Assembly (NCBI GenBank): GCA_029891345.1
Contig: CM057009.1
Span: 311,650,166-311,714,165 of the forward strand
From: Dryococelus australis
Taxonomy: Eukaryota > Arthropoda > Insecta > Phasmatodea > Phasmatidae
Direction of reading: 5' to 3'
Length of the DNA stretch: 64,000 nt
Under the pieces are notes generated by a model. That model saw only the letters and a list, made by a program, of their open reading frames with translations, searched no databases and was not told the origin of the DNA. Shown here in pieces: positions 12,218 to 24,430 of the stretch. A program made the position numbers and the translations under genes. Each line of letters starts with the position of its first letter. Position 1 is the first letter of the stretch.

Positions 12218-12458
12218 TAGAGACCTGAATAATTCGCAGATTCATTTTGGGACAAGCTAGAATTTAAAACACGTTCGTTTATACAACTTTAGCCATTGGT
12301 CCACGCCATGTTTGACACCTCCTGAAGAACGGTGTCCAATTACCACATTCCACCGTGACAGCAGACAACCAATGTGCAGTTTGTATCTGTATATTTGTAC
12401 ATAAGTCTGTAGAGTACAGCCTGCAGGTCATTGAACTCGCGAAATATTCAGATCTCTA
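12218..12458. mobile_element. hAT-type MITE, family 2 (241 bp), perfect 8-bp TSD
   Basis: The ends TAGAGACCTGAATAATTCGC and the reverse complement TAGAGATCTGAATATTTCGC differ at few positions. The 8 bp CCCATAGC occurs directly on both sides (12,210-12,217 and 12,459-12,466). TAGAG ends with an 8-bp target duplication indicate the hAT superfamily. Internal ORFs are absent. Diverged relatives lie at 32,601, 34,462 and 35,102. Confidence 0.93.
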
Positions 12459-12770
12459 CCCATAGCACCATTTACGAATACGAAATAATAATTTCGATAC
12501 CTTCAGCGGTGCGGAAGATATTTTGGGTAAACGTTTTAGTTGAATAAACCTGTAAGGACCGGAGAGTCTAACCTAGTGATCGTTCGAAACGCGAAATTTT
12601 CTTATTTCTTCGTATAAGAAATATAAACAAAGAAATTCAAGTAAATCATTTCAGTATCCACAAATGTTCACGCAACTCATTAACTTTGAAACACGAAACT
12701 ATTTTCCATACATCTGAAATGTGGCCACGCCTGGCTGCGCATTCAAGGCGAAACCACAAACATCACAGCT

Positions 12771-12771
<1 letters not shown>
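12459..12771. other. AT-rich spacer, nothing recognised
   Basis: Leads into the long A tract. No TIR or domain was seen. Confidence 0.4.

Positions 12772-12832
<61 letters not shown>
12772..12832 (+). repeat. 61-bp poly(A) tract
   Basis: An uninterrupted run of A. It could be the tail of a recently inserted retro-element or slippage, but the preceding 50 bp do not match a SINE or LINE recognised in this window. The poly-lysine frame across it is an artefact. Confidence 0.97.
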
Positions 12833-12835
<3 letters not shown>

Positions 12836-14499
12836 CGCCAAAACGTTACAGCAGAAAAACAGTAAAAATGTGTCATAAGAGAGAGTTTAAACGCACCTTC
12901 ATATTAAATATCAAATAAAAGACAAGTATGGTTTGGCAGAACTGATTATATATTATAAATAAGATTTTGTTCAACATATTTTCTCAAACCTTCCTTTAGA
13001 AAAATATATAAAAGCGCCTTAACACAAGAGGCTATCATTAAAATTTTATATAGGAAAAACGTACAAAACTTCATACCAAAAATCTATACTGCATTTTAGT
13101 TAATACTGATTATGTCTATATAAAATACTAACGACCACACACTGGTCTGAAATTTTCAAAACAAATGCTATTCCAAAATTCTTTACATCTCCACTAGCAT
13201 TGTTTTAGTTTTTTCTGTTTATTTTTACAAGTTCCCATATCCATGTCCTCTAATATTTTCTAAGTCTAAAAACATTACGCTTTCCCATAACAATGTTTTT
13301 AATTTTTTTTTTCTTAAATTTGTACTTTCCACATGAGGCTGACTCAATAAAAAGAATTCTGATCTTAACAGCCCTTTAAAAAGGATGATCTTACAATTCA
13401 TATTTAAAAAAAAAAACATTACGTTAAAATTGCCGTACGCGACATTATTGACCATAATTACTTTGCAATCACAGGACGTCACCAGCTTCAGGGCATCTTT
13501 GGCTAGAATTTTACAAAATTCTAAAATGTCACATATCGTAAAATTCATGCCCACTCTACACAAAATTGCCAAATTCAATTTCATGTTAAGAACCTCTCAG
13601 GGTTCGCCCTTCATAGCTAGTAGCCTGATGGGCTTTAGAACTACAAGCTACATTATTAAAAAGAAACATTATTAAGATTTGTACGTAACTGGCACGATCC
13701 CAGGAGAAGACTTGCCCAGAGGCAGGCTCCAGGAATCGTTAAATACAAGATGTTTTCACGAAAAAAAAAAAAAAAAAAAAAAAAACGCAAAACGGATCAA
13801 TAATAATTCCACCAATCACTACAAGTGGAACCTTCGAATTAGTCTACAATTCTAGTAAAAACAGTGAAAGTGGCGCAGCCTATAATCATATTTGCCGCTG
13901 AGCAATAGCGCTCCAAGCGACGGAGCTGCTCTTGCATGGTGACTTGCTGAAACAGTGTCGGCCATGTCATATCTCGAGTCAATAGTTTGCTGAGCGGGTA
14001 TTCCGCCGCTTCTTGCCGGTAACCTTGTAGAAAGTCAATTTATCGTGTCGCGCACGTAAAATGTTTAGAGCACAGCGTTCAACTCTTCAATAAGGTAAGG
14101 TAAAGCGATTTTTTTTCCCAACATAGTATTATTCTTGCTGAGAGTGTTTACATGTGTTTTCAAAGGAGGACGGTGATTCTGCGTAGGTGCGAGAACACGT
14201 CAGGGCGCAGGTTGACAAATGGGTCCGTTCCACTAGGCCGTCGGGAATTTTTAGTTGCGTAGTTGCGGAAAAGTGAGACCAGCTGTCTCACATCGTTGCC
14301 AATTTTACTGGGCGTATGCGAGTCGATGTGCACTATGTACGGGTAGGGGCAGTAACATTGCCCAATGTTTGCTTTCGAAAGTTCTCAGGCGTGACCAGCC
14401 TTAAGCAATAAGTGATTCATAAAGACCCTATAATTCGCGATATAATTTGACAGCATGCTATATGACAGAACAAATAAGAGCTGTAATTTTTTCACGGTT
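12833..14499. other. AT-rich region, no supported gene
   Basis: Overlapping frames of about 100-120 residues on both strands at 13,225-13,675 look like chance frames in AT-rich DNA and show no domain. A second A tract lies at about 13,760-13,785. From about 13,860 the sequence is somewhat GC-richer. Confidence 0.4.
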
Positions 14500-14546
14500 C
14501 CTTCATACATTCTGAATCAAACATTTGAAAAACCACCCTATGTAAG
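14500..14546 (+). repeat. Fragment of a dispersed motif (shared with 15.4 and 50.8 kb)
   Basis: A CTTCATACATTCTGAATC-type block followed by AAACATTTGAAAAACCACCC aligns by eye to 15,385-15,440 and 50,770-50,830. Confidence 0.5.
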
Positions 14547-14599
14547 ACGTGTTTGGATATTTGCGCGCAAAACGGGTGGTATTAATCTTAGGGTCTCCA

Positions 14600-15109
14600 G
14601 GAGTCAGTGCTGGGACATGGTCTAGAAGACAAGATTCGGTCTCCCTCATATAGAGTCTGTGAGTCACTCAAGATGTTTTCCCACTGTGGAGAAGAGGAAG
14701 CTTGCTATCAGGGCGCGAAAAATGTTTTATGTCCGGACTTGAGGACTCCAGATGGGTGCAACGAACGCTGTATCGCCAGCTGCTGCTTCAGGGTTCGCCA
14801 TCCCGTCGTCTGCTCGGTGGGATTTTCAGCTGTCCCTCTTCCCGGGCGAGACACTTGCAGCTCGGTCGCGACGTCTCTACCGTGGATACGGAATTGGTCG
14901 TAAAACCCCCGGCATCAGGGTCGTATTTCCTGTACAGCTGGAGGGAGGAGGAATATGCTTGTGTCACCCCACACACTACTTCGCGTACGCATGTGGTCTG
15001 AACGTGCGTGCTGGGGAACTGCTCCTTGTGTCCAGCGAATCTCAGCGTGGAAGCTGTTCATCCTCGTGCAAAGACGAGGAGCACGGGGGAGAGAAATCCG
15101 GTCTATACT
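14600..15109 (+). other. GC-rich block with long open frames, unrecognised
   Basis: All three + strand frames stay open for 300-560 bp, which is a consequence of high GC. The longest (14,752-15,315) runs on into a SINE and has no recognisable domain. It could be a captured exon, a CpG-rich regulatory segment or part of an unknown repeat. No function is assigned. Confidence 0.35.
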
Positions 15110-15362
15110 GGGGCCTCGGCCGCCGAGCGGTTACACTGCTCGCCTCCCACATAGGAGAACCTGGTTCAATTCCCCTGCAGGGTCACTCCCGGATTTTTGC
15201 AAGTGGCAATCGTGCCGGACGATGCTGCTGGTCAGCGGGTTTTTCCGGGGTTCTCCCGCCCTTTCATTCCGGCGCTGGTCCTAAACAAACCTCGCTTCAC
15301 CCTCATAGGCTCTGAAGACCTCGATGTAAAGAGCCACCCTAATCTCTTCACTCACCCACCCG
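15110..15362 (+). mobile_element. tRNA-derived SINE, family A
   Basis: The head GGGGCCTCGGCCGCCGAGCG and a box B-like GGTTCAATTCCCC are followed by the family body (GGATTTTTGCAAGTGGCAAT, AGCGGGTTTTTCCGGGGTTC, TGAAGACCTCGATGTAAAGA). Same orientation as the copy at 2,024. Confidence 0.9.
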
Positions 15363-15369
15363 TTCTATA

Positions 15370-15480
15370 GTCCAGTCAGGGTTTTTCACACATTTTAAAT
15401 CAAACCTTTGAAATATAACCCCGTGTATGACGTTTTATGGTTTTTCCTAAATATGTCATGTATCACGAGCATTTTATTCT
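15370..15480 (+). repeat. Dispersed ~110-bp motif
   Basis: Contains TCACACATTTTAAATCAAAC, then CTTTGAAATATAACCCCGTG and TAAATATGTCATGTATCAC. The same order occurs at 50,760-50,870 next to the Polinton-type relic and in part at 14,500. It may be a terminal or UTR segment of a larger element. Confidence 0.65.
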
Positions 15481-16259
15481 TGCGTTAACATAAAATATGA
15501 TAATTTCTGGATAAATTGAACTTTTACTTATATCCTAGCTTTAATCTAAAGTAATTCATTTCAATTAATATTAATAAAATACAGGGAAAGTAGGTGTGTT
15601 AGAAATACTTTTTGTGTAGAAAATATAATTCTATTGAGTGTGCATGAATTCGGAACCTTGTCCCTTTGGTGTATTTTTTCTAGTCTTGGTTGAGCTTTGT
15701 ATGTATGAGGCGGAGGAATAACCAGAAAGTATAAATTTAGTAGGGTTTAAAAAAGTTGGAAGTAACCATGTATAGTCCTGATGTGCAAGCTGTATGGAAC
15801 AGAGCCGCTGCTGCAAACATTTTTCGTCTCCACGAGCTATACAAAAATCCTGTTATCTTCTTGCTGCGTTCATTATTCAATATAAGTAGTTGGAGGACCT
15901 GGTTTTTGTCCGCGTAAGGTTTTTATGACCAGGTGTATTCAAAAATACCTTTGAGAAATTTCATTTATTGTGACTAGACTGAATATACTTAATTATGCAT
16001 GGAATAATATATGTAGTTACATAAGATATGAACATACATAATAATGTATAGTATAAATTTTAAACATTTATATTTTATATATGTATATATACACGTACAA
16101 TTATATTAAAATAATATATATGATAGTACCTGCATGTTTTCTTCTCGGAAGACTGAATATTTGGATTTTCTCAGAGTGCTCCTATACCTCGAAGATAAAT
16201 TGTGAATATGAAGGACTGCCTTTGACCTCACTTAGCTCCAAACGTAGCTCCGCACACAC
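15481..16259. other. AT-rich, nothing recognised
   Basis: No repeat or domain was visible. Confidence 0.4.
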
Positions 16260-16420
16260 TGCACTTGGCACAGCATGCACCACACTTAAAACCGCATGCA
16301 CTGCACTTAGTACCCCACACACCACAATCAGCACTTCATGCACCACATTCAGCACCATGTGCACCACAATCAGCACCTCATGCACTACAATCATCACTAC
16401 GCACACCACAATCACAAGTA
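16260..16420. repeat. 21-bp minisatellite, about 7-8 diverged copies
   Basis: The unit is close to CAGCACTTCATGCACCACAAT. Since 21 is a multiple of 3 it keeps a frame open and yields a spurious Thr-rich heptad repeat. A looser TTATGGGTCATT-type repeat follows to about 16,520. Confidence 0.92.
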
Positions 16421-17034
16421 ATTTATGGGTTTTATGGGTCATTATGGGTAATTTATGGGTCATTAATGTGGCATTAATAGGAAATTAATAGGTCACTATG
16501 GGTCGTTAAGGTTTGTTATGGGTCGTTAGGTTCATTAATTAGTAATCTAGGGCTCAAGGAGGAGAAGGAGGAAGCTGGGTTGTTGAGGGTCATTTAGGGA
16601 TAAGTCTTGTGAGGGGTTGCTCTGGCAGGACTCAGTTGTCTGCTTTAAGTGTGACCATGATTTAAAGCTGAGCGAAGAACTTGTCCAAAGTTGTAAGTTT
16701 CAAAAATGCTTGTCCGTCACGATCAAGAAACTAGATTAAATATATTTTTGAATGGAGGTATAAAAATGCTGATATCTCACTGACGAAATATGATAGAAAG
16801 TTTATATTTAGAACAGTAGCTATGCAAATTAGATACACATGCCACTACTGTGGAAAGGACTTCGTGCTTTTTCATTTGAAAATTTGTTTTTAACACCGTC
16901 ATAGTCCAGTTTGTCAGTTAAATAATTTTCAATTGCAAGCACAGAGAATTGTACCAAGCGTGGTTGAGTTTGTGATGTGCATGTGTTGACATCAATATGT
17001 CTGGAAAAGAAATTGCATTAAACATATATATAAT
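16421..17034. other. Loose TATGGGT repeats then unrecognised DNA
   Basis: The first 110 bp are irregular ATGGGTCATTA repeats. The remainder has no visible feature. Confidence 0.45.
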
Positions 17035-17171
17035 TTCTCACTAAATGTATATATATTTATATATATAATTTCTCATTATATATATATAATAACTCACTAA
17101 ATGTATATATATATATATATAATTTCTCACTAAAAGTATATATATATATATATATAATTTCTCACTAAATG

Positions 17172-17202
<31 letters not shown>
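17035..17202. repeat. Nested AT microsatellite / AATTTCTCACTAAATGT array
   Basis: Four to five units alternate an (AT)n run of varying length with the spacer AATTTCTCACTAAATGT. This is a higher-order repeat in which the dinucleotide run expands independently. Confidence 0.93.
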
Positions 17203-17204
<2 letters not shown>

Positions 17205-17523
17205 TATTTTTACAACAGCTTATCTAGTGTACAATCTATTCTATTTGAAATGATCACATTTTTTGCCTCCCTGGTCTGGTCCTGGGTCCGTAAGGCCCAT
17301 GCCTAAATACGGCCCTGGTCACGCTAGTATGACACCTTACATTTACAACGTGTTGTGCCCATCTCGTTAAACCGCGTCCCGTTTAGCCGCAGCAACACTA
17401 ACACATAGTATTACACCAGTATTATCTCTCATTTACTTCTCTTACAACACTTAAAACAATCTGTGTTGCATTAACTCCACAAACACAAATTATATTTCAT
17501 TCTCGAACAAGAATTATTCATAA
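17203..17523. other. Nothing recognised
   Basis: Short unique-looking stretch between the AT array and a SINE. Confidence 0.4.
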
Positions 17524-17774
17524 CTGAGCGAGTGAAGAAATTTCGGCGGCTCTTAACATAGTGGTCTTGAGAGCCGATGAGGGTGACTGAGGTAAGTATG
17601 GAGCAGCGCCGGGAAAAAGTGCTGGGAAAACGGTAGAACCCCGAGAAAACCTGCCGACCAACGGCATCGTCCGGCCCGATTCCCAAATGCAAAAATCCGG
17701 GACCCGGCCGGGGATTGAGCCCGGTTCGTCTTGGTGGGAGGTGACTGGTCTAACCGTTGGGCCACCGCGGCCCC
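17524..17774 (-). mobile_element. tRNA-derived SINE, family A
   Basis: On the minus strand the head GGGGCCGCGGTGGCCCAACG and the box B region GGGCTCAATCCCC are followed by the family body and TCTCAAGACCACTATGTTAA before the 3' end near 17,524. The body order matches the other copies. Confidence 0.9.
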
Positions 17775-19989
17775 AAGCAAGCAATGTTGAAATGTAATCA
17801 CTACACATACAATTTGATACGTCGACCAAAATCACTAAGCACTCGTTCACAGCCAGTCATTGCTAAGGCCATGTCTCAATATAAAGAGTTCTCTGCTGCA
17901 CAATCTATCGAGAGCACAACTTCATGTGCTCGCTCTGTGAAATTGAGACAACCAATCTCTCTGTCACAGCTGATGCCAAAAGGTGCAAAATCATGTTAAG
18001 ATATAATTGTGGCTATAGCTATTGGAAGTACTTTGTATATGTTCAGAGAATTTCAGAAATAATTATTGCTCAACTGGAATAACTGTTCTAGTGAAATATA
18101 GTTAAGCTATTTTTTGTTTTGCAAATTTATGTTGTCGTGTTACAGCAATTATTGTATGTAACTTGTTAGCAGCAATTATTGTATGTAACTGCACACTATG
18201 CGAAAGTTACAAAAATACATGACCTGGTAAAACAAAGTTTGTCCGAAATCCTTTCCTTCATGTTTGTAAATGTATGTTATGCAAGTGATTTCATTGACTA
18301 AAACAGCTAAAATTACCAAACAAGTAAAATGTGATGTGATTTTGGCCTGGAAAACTACTATAACCACATTCAAAGGCTCAAAACACTGTAAACAAATATG
18401 GTGAATGGTCGGAGAGTGCGAGAGAGCACCAGCAAGAGCGCTACTTTATATGTTCACTCCTCTCTGCGCTCTCGCCCTCTTGCATGCTCTCCTACGAATT
18501 GAGACAACCAGACAATGTTCCATGTGACATCATTGTAACAGGTTCGCGAGAGCACAGGATATTGTTCTCTGGGCCAATTGAGACACTGTTTAATTTATAT
18601 TTTATTTTATTTTTTCTTTGAACGGGCAATTCTAACCAAATATATTGGTGATATGACGAAAGTAATGGGTAGATATGAGTGATTAATATTTTTTTTAGGT
18701 CAATGTAATAATGGTGCACTTAACATTCGTAAAACTCCTGACTTTACTCATGTGAATAGTAGTTTAGGTTCTTGATAGTGGAGAGGGTAATAACTTAGGT
18801 GTCAGGCGAGTACCAATCGCTCGTGGGAACTACAGTTCCTCGCCACCACAGTGTGACTGAAATATAGGCAGTGGGAAGCAGCTGGAAGGTGAGGCCTCTC
18901 CCGCTGGCTGCCAGGAGGACAGAATTTTAGCCGCTTGCTTGGGTTGCACAATTGGGTAAGATGGCCAGAAATAGTACCTGTTTTTAATTGTGACCGAGAG
19001 TTTGAAAATAAAGGCTTATAATATGTTTATGTAAATATTGAGTCGGCACGAAAATACATGCGGAAACACTGCCATATGCACAGTGAAGAGTGATAGTGTG
19101 GTAGATAAAAAGATTGTCCGTTCGGTGGACGCAAATTGGTGTAAGATCAGATATCTGTTGGCAGCAATTTTCAGATTACTAAGAATAAATTTCTCTTTGA
19201 CTTAACTCTAGAAATACCTTGGCAGCTTTACTGTTAGGAATTCTGTGGAAACACTTTTACTATGTAAGGAGTATTTTCATTCTGTGTGTGATTTTAACTG
19301 ATTTTTTAAATTAGGTTGCGAAATTTAAGTTGGAGTAATATTTAACAGTGAACTAGCCTTTTGCCCTTGTTTGCTGTTATTTTAGTTTTACTTAAATGTT
19401 ACAGTTCTCCTGTCACTAATTTATTAAAAGTTACATGGTAGTGTACCTACTTAATGGGTGTACAAAACCACTAAGGGAATTATGTACAGAAAAATTTTCA
19501 AGTGTGGGAACAAAATTTGAAAGGCTGTCGAAGGTCAAGATGTGGCCATTATATGGGATGTAACGACTGATTAAAAGGGACTGTGTGTATGTGTTCTATG
19601 AAATACATTATGTATAAATGAACAGAAGCTATATGTAGGTGGTGTAAAATTCTGTAATATATTTTTTCTATCTTTAATATGTACAGATTATATCCAAGGT
19701 AGTGATGTTCAGTCAGAATTGGTTAACATACAATCACAACAATGTTCTTCGTTATGTTGTGCATAGTTTGTGGGCAGTTAGCATGTTAAATTCTATTAAT
19801 TTCCTATGACTTAATTTTGTGATATTCTAGAATACTAACATACTAAATCCCTACACAATGTAAACATCTAGAATGATTTTGTACGAAGTTGTGAATCAAC
19901 TGAAGTTGAACCAAGAGTTGCTGTATTTGAGAAAGTAGGCTAATTATTTAAGTAACTTATTGTTTAATGTTTTGATAGCTTGTAAGTGA
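17775..19989. other. No supported gene
   Basis: Mostly AT-rich. A 24-bp motif (AGCAATTATTGTATGTAACT) is duplicated near 18,145-18,190. A GC-richer patch at 18,780-18,960 ends at a good splice-donor-like GGGTAAGATGG, but no open frame supports an exon. Confidence 0.4.
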
Positions 19990-20225
19990 GCAAGGTTGCA
20001 CAGTGGCAAACCACTGGGCTCACATTCAGACGAATGTGGGTTTCATTCCTAATCCAGCCATTCTGATTGCAGTTTTCCATGGTTTCTGGAAATCACTCCA
20101 GGTGAATGCTGGGCTCGTTCCGTAGCACAGAACATGGCAGATTCCTATCCAGTTCCTGCTTCTCTCAGCAACTTGCTTAGTTTCTAATGACCTAGCTGTT
20201 AGAGATGTTGAGCCCAACCTATACT
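19990..20225 (+). mobile_element. tRNA-derived SINE, family C
   Basis: The tRNA-like head is GCACAGTGGCAAACCACTGG (box A region) and GTGGGTTTCATTCCTAATCC (box B). The body contains TTTTCCATGGTTTCTGGAAA and CTCCAGGTGAATGCTGGGCT, resembling a SINE core known from several insects (recalled, not checked). It is distinct from family A. Confidence 0.75.
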
Positions 20226-21440
20226 TGATAGGTTGAGCTGAACACCTCTAAACATCTCTTTGGGTAGAGATGAAATTGTTAAGAATTAAATATATTAATT
20301 CACAGTAAAGTGATTTACCTCCACAAATAGTGTGTGTTTAAGTTAGCCGTCAACACATTAAGCAAGTATTACCAAGTTCTTGGATTCTGCAGCATCACGC
20401 AGATTCAAACTGTGCAGTGTGATATTTGGATACACTTCGCTGACAGTTTACTTTTTATCTTCACCAGAGATATAAGTCTCTGCCCTTTCAAGCTGAAGTT
20501 GTGTAGAATATTTAAAAATGCAAAACCAAACATTTATTTTTATTGTACAGTATTAAAAACATACATAAGTTATGTATCAGTTATATGACACCGTCGGGTG
20601 AGACACGAGACGAACGGTGACACAGTAAACTTACGGTAGATGGGCTCCAGCTGTGCTTCTCAATCACCGCACTGTTGAGACTCAGGGTTCTCAGGGATGC
20701 TGTGGGTTCTGTGTGTCCATTTCACCCGAGCGTACTTACAAAACACTGATACCCTTTACTAAACATTGAACATTGAAAAATTGGCAGGAGGTTGCTGTTA
20801 CTACAAAGAAATACTTGATGCACTGTTAGTCTTGTTTTTATTTTGCCACTCATTCAAAATCGTGCCAGAATTTTTTTAAGTTTATGAATTACACTCGGAC
20901 GTGTCTAGCTACTCCGTTCGGGTTCTCCCCAGCACGAAATTAATCTAGCGCACTCCTAGATGGATGACTTCTCTGTGGTGTTAGGAAACACAATCCTCAC
21001 AAGGAAATAAGTCGACAGCCGCTATGGTGGACAGACGATTTTTCCTGACGACAGGACGCATCACTAGCGCAAAGTCGTCGTGGAGCGTCTTCCAGCACGT
21101 GGTTAGTGTGGTGGAGGCCTATAAACGTAGCCGGCTCGGACGGAAATAATGTCACCGTACAAATTACACAGAATGATACAAATACAACTGGAACAAGATG
21201 GGACACGACATCAATGGTCACAATAAACACGCAAGCACGTGAAAGCAAGATTAGATGGCGCGGATACCGCTGGATAAGTGTTGCAGCGGAGGGCGTCTGC
21301 AGGTGAAATTTCAGTATTTCTCCACAAAAACGGTAAATTCTGGCCAAACAAATTATTATTTCTGTTGAAAAAACTATTCTTTTGCAGATTGAATTGGTTT
21401 TTGTGTTGTAACATGCCGTATGACAAGAAAATAAAACATT
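20226..21440. other. No supported gene
   Basis: Overlapping opposite-strand frames at 20,997-21,347 show no domain. Nothing else was recognised. Confidence 0.4.
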
Positions 21441-21870
21441 GAAATGACCGCGTGTTCACATTCTATTTTGCCTTCTCTATTACGTTGGTCCATCTACAGA
21501 TGTTTTGTTTGACCGTGGTATCGCTGTCATTTTTCTCTTTTAGATCAACAAACATAATTGTCTATTAGAATATGTTTGGCGTGCACGTGCTTATCTTATG
21601 ATCGTGCAGTGTGCTTCTCGATTTTGTGCTCGTGCCTCTTCAGTTTGCACAGCGCGTGTTCACGTTCTATTTTGCCTTCCCAGCGCATATGTGCACAATC
21701 GGCTCATAAAAATAGAAGTTAGACTCCAGCACCACCCACCGGAACCTAACCTACCAAATGCAAAGCACAATAAAACAATCCAATTTATATCAACAAACGT
21801 TTCCTGCAAGTATGAGCAATATCGGCCCATAAATATAGAAGTTAGGTTACAGAGCCACCTATCGGAATGA
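21441..21870. repeat. Local direct duplications (two motifs)
   Basis: GTGTTCACATTCTATTTTGC near 21,450 recurs near 21,655, and CATAAAAATAGAAGTTAG...CCACC...CGGAA near 21,705 recurs near 21,825. This suggests small tandem duplications of diverged age. Confidence 0.6.
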
Positions 21871-23734
21871 AAAAAAAACAATGAAACAACTTAAAACCTT
21901 ACTCGCCACCTCAATAACATATGGTGTAAATATGGTGTTAATTTGTCCAGTGGTTTGTCAGTAATGATGCTGTTTACTCACGCACGATGAATTTTATATA
22001 CATCGATAACAGATATACTTAATGAGCCATATGTCTTTTGCAAGAAAAATGAAAAAAAAGTGTTATATAAACAAGTATTGGTAAAAGATAAATTGAAATA
22101 ATGTCAGTTTATCCAAAAAAAAACTTTTTCTTGAAGTGATGCATTTGAGTAAAAGGGAAAATTTACAATGAATTTGTACATCTTTATTGATAGCTGTTGA
22201 ACATTATGCCCTTTCACAGTTTGCAAGTTCCATTCATCATGTACACTGCATTCACTAATTTATACGAAGTTAAGTGAAACCGCTGTTGCAGAGTAATAAA
22301 GAATACATAAATTACGGATACGCCTAAGTTGTTTGGGTAATTTTTTGCTTTCACAGTTTTTTGCTCGATTTGCTTTATTTATTTAGTTAGAATCTGTGTA
22401 TTGTGGATGCATTCCTTTTAGACTATCAGTAATGAAAGGTGATATATATCCCTTACACTTCACATTGTGTATTAACTAAATCACTTCACACTTCAACAAT
22501 TTTCTGTCTAAAGTGATTAAGTTCTGCCTCTAACTTCTTCGGAATAGGCTTCCTGAGTGTAAAATACAGTTCCTACATGAGAACTGTGCAAAGAACAGCT
22601 TTCTGAATTGGTAATGTGGTATTCCTATATTTTTGTCTTGTAAATTTGCCATCCATGTATTGAGAGTTCCGGAAGTCTTATTATTCCTACATACCTATAT
22701 AACTTTTAGGAAACCCTTAATGCATATATAGAATAAATAACCTTTGTAGCAGTATGGTGGAGTTCCTGTATATTTGGCATTCAAGTAATTTTGAGGACAA
22801 ACTACATGAGGGGGTATGTTTCCTTTCTGTACACACTTCTAGTACAGGTATCATCTGATTGACACACTATAAATGTTGTTGTGCAGTCATTTTTAGGGGT
22901 TTTACACAATTCATAACCTAAGAATTAAGACACAGAACTTGGAAATTCTTCATATTACTTGGCTCATTCTTAAGTATACAATAGAAATTAAACATGAGCA
23001 GTAGAGAGTGGCATGTCACTGTTCTTACTTTGGCCTGAGTCAAGGCAATAGGAAAATGTTAAAGATCCAAGTCTTGGTAGCTTCAGGTAGGAGGATATGG
23101 ACAGCCAATGAAGCACTATGCCTGACTGTATAACGTGCAGAACTCGTTAGTATGCGCACTACCAAAATTGTCAGAAAAGTACAATTTGCATTGCATATGA
23201 AAGAAGAATGCATATATTTTGTATAATTGTAAAATGTATTGCAAGAATTTACTTATTTTGGTTTAAAATCATTTAATGAGAGTATGTTTATAATCTAAAT
23301 TTAGGCGTGTTTTCATGCTATAAGTTTTAGAATGTGCATTTTGAGAAATAAAGATGTAAAGAGTGCCAGAATTACTTTGATAGGGAATTGATTTTTGTCT
23401 TCTCCATTTCAGCCACAAAAGGTTTATAAGTGAATTACAATGTGCTTTGTATAGCACCCAGAATGCAAATTTGTTAAATTGTTTTATAAAAAAGAAACTT
23501 TTATTAGTATATGATTTTTAAAAGATTAAAATAATTTAATTCCAGCATAAAAGTTTACAGTGTTACAAAATATATACATTCTTCTTTAATATGCAACATA
23601 AATAACACTTTCCTGATAGTTTTGGTAGTGTGTGTACTGATGAGCTCTGCATTTCCACGTGCCAAGAAACCACTCATCATCTGCCTGAAGTGTTTATTTG
23701 TGCAAACCGACTTACTCTTGTTTGGTAAAAATAC
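21871..23734. other. AT-rich, nothing recognised
   Basis: No repeats, domains or terminal repeats were seen. Confidence 0.45.
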
Positions 23735-24430
23735 TTCTCTTGTGTATGATGGTTTGTGACGATACATGTACATACGTATGGTAAATGTACCATAACTGCA
23801 TACTACAACTGCCAATATGGTATGTGATAGTTCCTAAACATATGTCCAGTAATGTTACCATGACGTGTACTACAGCTGCCAGAATGGTATGTGATGACTT
23901 CTTTACATATGTCTGGTAAATATACCATACCTGTGTACTACAGCTGCCAGAATGGTATGTGATGATTCCTATACATATGTCTGTTAAAGTTACTTTATGT
24001 CTGTTCTACAGCTGCCAATATATGGTATGTGATCATTCCCATACAAGTGTCTATAGGCTGTTCACGGTAAAGTGAGCACTTTTGAGGCCCTGGTTACTTT
24101 TTTCTTTCGGCCATTTTTTAGCTTTTAACGACCCTTTTAAATATATATTGCCATGTAAGTACTTAACACAGTGTGTATATTCCACAGCACAAGGAAGTTA
24201 ACGACTAAGGCTAAAGTTAAATATATTTATTGACTGTTACTCCAAATGAGCGGGATTTTAAAAGTGCTCATTTTACCGTGAACAGCCTATAGTAACAGTA
24301 CCATACTAGTGTAGTATATTTGCTAATCTGGTTTGGAATTGTTCCTACACAAGTGTCTGGTAACTATACTTATGTTGTATGGTATGATTTCTAAACATTT
24401 GGAAATGTTACCATAAATTTGTATGGGAAT
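23735..24430. repeat. 68-bp tandem repeat, interrupted by a MITE
   Basis: CTACAGCTGCCAGAATGGTA recurs at about 23,802, 23,870, 23,938 and 24,006, a 68-bp period. The unit continues TGTGATGATTCCTATACATA. Diverged units continue after the MITE at 24,054-24,289. Confidence 0.9.
24054..24289. mobile_element. TA-target MITE, copy 2 (236 bp)
   Basis: The ends TAGGCTGTTCACGGTAAAG and CATTTTACCGTGAACAGCCTA are near-perfect inverted repeats. TA flanks both sides, and the surrounding 68-bp repeat resumes immediately after. The interior is alignable with copies 1 and 55,459 (GAGGCCCTGGTTA, CCAAATGAGCGGG). No ORF. Confidence 0.95.

Noticed and set aside
12721-12918. Poly-lysine ORF
   Set aside because: Translation of a 61-bp A tract.
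13225-13675. Overlapping sense and antisense ORFs of 96-119 residues
   Set aside because: AT-rich chance frames with no domain or codon signal.
14752-15315. 187-residue open frame, the longest in the window
   Set aside because: It runs through the whole head of a SINE, shows no domain, and competing frames are also open, so high GC explains it.
16081-16488. 135-residue Thr/Cys-rich frame with heptad-like repeats
   Set aside because: Produced by a 21-bp minisatellite that stays in frame.
18780-18965. Possible exon ending at GGGTAAGATGG
   Set aside because: No open frame of useful length and no partner acceptor could be supported.
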